Shown here: positions 6,843 to 9,304 of the stretch, one piece after another
How the letters are laid out: each line of letters starts with the position of its first letter
Numbering within the stretch: position 1 is the stretch's first letter
Source: Dysgonamonadaceae bacterium
GTDB lineage: Bacteria > Bacteroidota > Bacteroidia > Bacteroidales > Azobacteroidaceae
Length of the DNA stretch: 9,304 bases
Assembly (NCBI GenBank): GCA_031255425.1
Contig: JAIRSN010000033.1
Coordinates: 1 to 9,304, forward strand
Reading direction: 5' to 3'
Notes under the pieces: generated by a model
What the model was told of the DNA's origin: nothing
The model's input: only the letters and a program-made list of their open reading frames with translations
Databases searched by the model: none
Translations under genes and position numbers: made by a program

Positions 6843-6845
6843 GCT

Positions 6846-7592
6846 TCAGGTATTCATTCCGCCGTCTATCTGAACGACTTGGCCTGTAATATAAGACGAT
6901 AAATCGGACGCAAGAAACAGCGCGGCATTCGCTACATCTTCCGGTGTACCTGCCCGGCGCAAAGGAATTTGCTTCGCCCATTCGGCACGGACCTCGTCCG
7001 AAAGTTGGTGCGTCATCTCGGTGGCAATAAATCCCGGCGCGATGGCGTTGACCCGGACGCCTCGCGAACCCAGTTCCCGCGCAATTGATTTTGCCAGGCC
7101 GATCATCCCCGCTTTGGACGCGGAATAATTCGCCTGTCCGGCATTCCCGTGAACGCCTACCACCGAACTCATGTTGATGATACTGCCCGCCTTTTGCTTC
7201 ATCATCACGGGCGTCAGGGCATGGATAAAGTTAAATGCGGATTTCAGGTTTACGTTGATGACCATGTCCCATTGTTGTTCGGTCATGCGCATCATCAAGC
7301 CGTCGCGCGTGATGCCCGCGTTGTTCACCAGAATATCCACTCGCCCGAAATCCTTTACGATCTCCGCGACCACTAAGTGCGCGTCCTCGAAATTCGCCGC
7401 ATTGGAGGCGTATCCTTTTACCTTTACGCCCAGCGCTTCAATCTCTTTTGCGGTGGCATTCGCATTGTCGTCGATGGCTAAATCGGTGAATGCAATATGA
7501 CAACCTTCCTGCGCAAAACGAACGGCAATCGACTTGCCGATTCCACGAGCAGCGCCTGTGATCACTGCTACTTTTCCTTCTAATAATTTCAT
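6846..7592 (-). CDS. fabG: 3-oxoacyl-[acyl-carrier-protein] reductase
   Basis: FabG reduces 3-oxoacyl-ACP to 3-hydroxyacyl-ACP with NADPH, the first reduction of each cycle of type II fatty acid synthesis in the cytoplasm. The 248 residues fit the family. The cofactor loop TGAARGIG is at 12-19 and NNAG at 90-93. The active-site tetrad is N115, S143, Y156 and K160 (NYSASK at 155-160), with the same 28- and 13-residue spacings as in the Escherichia coli enzyme. The PG motif is at 186-187 (APGFIATEM) and the C-terminal ITGQVVQIDGGMNT segment is complete. The gene begins 13 bases after the tetR stop and has no promoter of its own that I can see, so it is expressed with tetR. No other fatty acid synthesis gene lies in the window. 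Other classical SDR activities cannot be excluded, but the sequence is close to housekeeping FabG. Confidence 0.93.
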   Translation of the reverse strand: MKLLEGKVAVITGAARGIGKSIAVRFAQEGCHIAFTDLAIDDNANATAKEIEALGVKVKGYASNAANFEDAHLVVAEIVKDFGRVDILVNNAGITRDGLMMRMTEQQWDMVINVNLKSAFNFIHALTPVMMKQKAGSIINMSSVVGVHGNAGQANYSASKAGMIGLAKSIARELGSRGVRVNAIAPGFIATEMTHQLSDEVRAEWAKQIPLRRAGTPEDVANAALFLASDLSSYITGQVVQIDGGMNT

Positions 7593-7605
7593 TGTTTATT
7601 ATGTA

Positions 7606-8202
7606 TTAAATTTTTTTTCGGATACCACCGAATAACAAATTGATTATATCGTTGGTGTTTTCTTTGTTGGAAGAAGAAAAGCCCTTCATAATTCCCCTGA
7701 TATAAGGGACTTCCAATCCTTTGAATGCGTAATGCAGGATGACCGCCATCGATGCCGTGTCGTCTATCCTGAAAATATCCCTTGCTACGCCTTCGTTCAG
7801 GATGGTTTGAATATAAGCGATTTCGCGGGAATCGAAATCCCGCCTTACCTTTTCGACCCGCCATATATCGCGGAAAAAATAGGCTTTCAGCGTGCCGTTC
7901 CTCAAAACGGCGTTCTTGATGGATTCCAGGCGGATGTCGATAAATTCGAGTAGTTTCTCGTCGGCAGCGATGTCTTTCCCGATCACCGATTCCAGCGAGT
8001 GGTAAATAATGTTCAGTTCCGATTGGATAACGGCATGATAAATATCCGTTTTGTTTTTGAAGTAAGTATAAAGGGTGCGCCGTCCTTTTTTGGATGCGAC
8101 GGCAATATCGTTCATAGTCGTGTTTTCCACACCGGTTCTTGCGAAAAGCAGACGTGCTACTTCTATCAACTTATCCCTCGTTTTTGCCATTGCTATCGCC
8201 AT
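7606..8202 (-). CDS. TetR/AcrR family transcriptional regulator
   Basis: The protein is a dimeric-type repressor of about 198 residues with an N-terminal helix-turn-helix at residues 10-56. This contains TTMNDIAVASKKGRRTLYTYFKNKTDIY, where the recognition helix runs about GRRTLYTYF and K51-T-D-I starts the helix linking to the ligand domain. The C-terminal helical part (60-198) is the variable ligand-binding and dimerisation domain, so the ligand cannot be read from sequence. ATG at 8202 and ATG at 8190 are both possible; the second gives MAKTRDKLIEVARLLF, the more usual beginning. The gene is first in an operon with fabG, 13 bases apart. From memory this pairing recurs in Bacteroidales, which suggests control of fatty acid synthesis or a response to acyl compounds (inference). 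A consensus promoter with inverted repeats lies directly upstream. Confidence 0.92.
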   Translation of the reverse strand: MAIAMAKTRDKLIEVARLLFARTGVENTTMNDIAVASKKGRRTLYTYFKNKTDIYHAVIQSELNIIYHSLESVIGKDIAADEKLLEFIDIRLESIKNAVLRNGTLKAYFFRDIWRVEKVRRDFDSREIAYIQTILNEGVARDIFRIDDTASMAVILHYAFKGLEVPYIRGIMKGFSSSNKENTNDIINLLFGGIRKKI

Positions 8203-8225
8203 AAAATACAGACATTAGTTATATG

Positions 8226-8275
8226 ATGGCGCAAATTTAATATAAAAAGCCATTTTAACAAAGTATTGTGTAAAA
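8226..8275. promoter_or_regulatory. Candidate operator sequences overlapping the tetR promoter
   Basis: Two imperfect inverted repeats overlap the promoter. ATGGC (8226-8230) and GCCAT (8249-8253) are 18 bases apart and bracket the -7 box. TTTTA (8253-8257) and TAAAA (8271-8275), with an inner ACAA/TTGT pair (8258-8261 and 8266-8269), straddle the -33 box. TetR-family proteins commonly repress their own operon from such positions. The arms are short and the region is AT-rich, so chance is a real alternative. Confidence 0.2.
8232..8262 (-). promoter_or_regulatory. Bacteroidota-type promoter for tetR-fabG
   Basis: On the minus strand TTTG (8262-8259) is followed after exactly 19 bases by TAAATTTG (8239-8232). 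Both boxes are perfect matches to the phylum consensus, making this the best promoter in the window. Transcription would begin about 8227, giving a leader of about 25-37 bases depending on the tetR start codon. The palindrome TAAAATTTTA at 8271-8280 lies just upstream and adds an A/T-rich tract. Confidence 0.78.
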
Positions 8276-8294
8276 TTTTATTTTTCGGGGCAAA

Positions 8295-9068
8295 TCACGG
8301 ACGGTAGCCCGGAAGCCAGCGATTCAGGCTATCTAACAGGGCAGGCGCGCTTTCCCTCACCGCCCACGCTTGGAATTGGGTGAAACTGATGTCGATCCGG
8401 ATGTCGATATTGGGGAACAGGGGCAGATTCTTCCGGGCAATTTCATTGTCTACTACCGCATAGTCGATGTAGCCGTCGCTGACCATGTAAATAAGTTGCT
8501 CGGCTGTGTAATCGCTTATCTCTTCGATGTGAATGGGTTCGGCAATCTCCTCCGACAGGTTTTCCAGGCGGAAAATAACCGGGGAGTTCTTCGGGACGTG
8601 CAGGGTTTTGTTCGCCAAATCAATCTGGGTGTGGATGTAAGCGGTCGAATCGTTGCCGGACGCCTTCCGTTGCACCAGCACCTGCTTGCTCCGGGCAATC
8701 GGAACGGTGAATACAAACCGGTTCTTGCTCTCGGTTGTCACCGGAATGTGCCGCGCAATCACGTCGAAGTCGTTGTTTTCCAACCGGCTGATGCAGGTGT
8801 TCAGATTGTTTTCGAGGTGGATTTTCACTTTCAGTCCGGAACATTGTTCCAGGTATTTACACAGGCTGTATTGCAAACCGGCGACCGAATCGCCTGAAAC
8901 ATAATAGTCGATCAGGTTGTATTCGGTCACGATGTTCAGGATGCCTGATGATTTGATTTCCGGATAATCGCGTTTCTGTGTGCCGTTGTCCCGGTGTACG
9001 GGGAATAACAGGACCCAAACAAGCGGAATCGCAACAAGCGGGAGGGCAAGGAGTATTTTCTTTTTCAT
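8295..9068 (-). CDS. Orphan periplasmic solute-binding-like protein (SBP_bac_3 type), membrane-anchored
   Basis: I place the start at 9068 (257 residues, MKKKILLALPLVAIPLVWVLLF), giving a basic start and a hydrophobic segment at about 5-22 that could be a signal anchor; no lipobox cysteine follows. ATGs at 9092 and 9140 are in frame, but the latter lies upstream of the likely promoter. The remainder resembles the family-3 solute-binding fold found in amino acid ABC transporters and in the N-terminal half of the lytic transglycosylase MltF. Recognisable blocks are GILNIVTEYNLIDYYV (about 42-57), FDVIARHIPVT (101-111), SKQVLVQRK (127-135), DLANKTLHVPKNSP (150-163), DGYIDYAVVDNEIA (199-212) and FTQFQAWAVRESAP (230-243). 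The protein ends at the end of this domain, so no SLT transglycosylase domain is present. No permease or ATPase gene is in the window. It may be a sensor or regulator of the cell envelope or a standalone binding protein (inference). Confidence 0.8.
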   Translation of the reverse strand: MKKKILLALPLVAIPLVWVLLFPVHRDNGTQKRDYPEIKSSGILNIVTEYNLIDYYVSGDSVAGLQYSLCKYLEQCSGLKVKIHLENNLNTCISRLENNDFDVIARHIPVTTESKNRFVFTVPIARSKQVLVQRKASGNDSTAYIHTQIDLANKTLHVPKNSPVIFRLENLSEEIAEPIHIEEISDYTAEQLIYMVSDGYIDYAVVDNEIARKNLPLFPNIDIRIDISFTQFQAWAVRESAPALLDSLNRWLPGYRP

Positions 9069-9099
9069 GTATGCATTTATTTGGGGGTTCATTGCGATG

Positions 9100-9107
9100 C
9101 AAAGATA
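9100..9107 (-). promoter_or_regulatory. -7 box upstream of the solute-binding protein gene
   Basis: The minus strand reads TATCTTTG at 9107-9100, a perfect TANNTTTG box, predicting a transcript start near 9094 and a leader of about 25 bases to the ATG at 9068. At the expected -33 distance (18-20 bases) there is no TTTG. The site falls inside the GACACG repeats instead, which suggests a weak or activator-dependent promoter. Confidence 0.45.
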
Positions 9108-9123
9108 ATCATTTGTCAGCAGA

Positions 9124-9141
9124 GACACGGACACGGACACG
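9124..9141 (+). repeat. Three tandem GACACG hexamers
   Basis: GACACG occurs three times without interruption (9124-9129, 9130-9135, 9136-9141). A GTGTC at 9144-9148 can pair with any of the GACAC units, giving a small hairpin of five to six pairs. The array covers the -33 position of the solute-binding protein promoter. Confidence 0.85.
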
Positions 9142-9213
9142 CAGTGTCTTTTATATTTTAAAGAAGCATGGTAATCCGCTTAGCTGCACATAGGGACATT
9201 GCTTCCCCATAAA

Positions 9214-9261
9214 AATTGAATTGTTAAATGTTAATTGAATTGTTAAATCCTAATTGTTAAT
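9214..9261 (+). repeat. 19-base-period AT-rich direct repeat
   Basis: A 16-base unit, AATTGAATTGTTAAAT, is repeated exactly at 9214-9229 and 9233-9248 (period 19). A third partial copy, AATTGTTAAT, follows at 9252-9261. The core AATTGTTAA therefore occurs at 9219, 9238 and 9252. The surrounding stretch 9149-9304 has no confident gene. Confidence 0.85.
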
Positions 9262-9304
9262 AAACCTTTACTTCTTTTTTTATCTCAAAATGGCTTTCGG
9301 GATA

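Noticed and set aside
7149..7500. Open frames on the plus strand opposite fabG
   Set aside because: They are antisense shadows of a clearly recognisable gene and show no family features or promoter.
8370..8897. 175-codon open frame on the plus strand opposite the solute-binding protein gene
   Set aside because: The protein composition is atypical, no domain is recognisable, and the minus-strand frame has clear family blocks, so it is a shadow.
9163..9205. Inverted repeat GAAGCA (9163-9168) and TGCTTC (9200-9205) as a possible structured RNA
   Set aside because: The arms are only six bases with a 31-base loop, and there is no supporting terminator or conserved fold.
9257..9304. Possible 3' end of a minus-strand gene (15 open codons ending in TAA at 9257) or the start of a plus-strand gene at ATG 9290
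   Set aside because: Both readings are too short at the window edge to support, no family is recognisable, and a second minus-strand frame is also open there.
1..9304. CRISPR arrays, tRNA or rRNA genes, insertion sequences, toxin-antitoxin pairs or phage genes
   Set aside because: I found no repeat-spacer arrays, transposase or integrase motifs, or RNA-gene-like folds. The only repeats are the short ones listed.

Overview
The window looks like a chromosomal segment of a Bacteroidales (phylum Bacteroidota) bacterium. Two genes belong to families I know mainly from Bacteroidota (DUF4294 and DUF4290). Clear Shine-Dalgarno sequences are mostly absent. Several genes are preceded by the phylum-specific promoter form, a TANNTTTG -7 box with a TTTG-like -33 box 18-19 bases upstream. 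Most of the content is core metabolism and RNA modification, with one secreted glycoside hydrolase and one orphan solute-binding protein.

Layout from left to right. Positions 1-853 (+) hold the 3' part of a CYTH-domain gene overlapping by 4 bases a DUF4294 gene. Converging on these is a leftward operon (915-3120, -): yicC, then nadD, then an RluA-family pseudouridine synthase gene, with gaps of only 21 and 4 bases. A 76-base region with two overlapping divergent promoters separates yicC from the rightward tsaB gene (3197-3922), whose product belongs to the tRNA t6A pathway. Next come a GH26 beta-mannanase-like gene (3954-5129) with a lipoprotein-like leader, a GGTG-type SDR epimerase/dehydratase with its own well-formed promoter (5154-6173), and a DUF4290 gene (6181-6789). 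A strong bidirectional hairpin terminator (6806-6842) closes that unit.

On the other side of the terminator lies a leftward tetR-fabG operon (8202 to 6846). It is driven by the best promoter in the window (TTTG, 19 bases, TAAATTTG) and may regulate itself. Further right, also leftward, is a membrane-anchored periplasmic solute-binding-like protein (8295-9068). Its promoter has a perfect -7 box but carries three GACACG hexamers where the -33 box should be. The last 236 bases (9069-9304) contain that promoter, a 19-base-period AT-rich direct repeat, and no confident gene.

I do not see convincing evidence for a wholly new system. The points most worth a second look are the absence of gmk between yicC and nadD, the interleaved yicC/tsaB promoters, the unusual promoter of the orphan solute-binding protein, the candidate autoregulation of tetR-fabG, and the mannanase gene sitting among housekeeping genes with no polysaccharide-utilisation partners.
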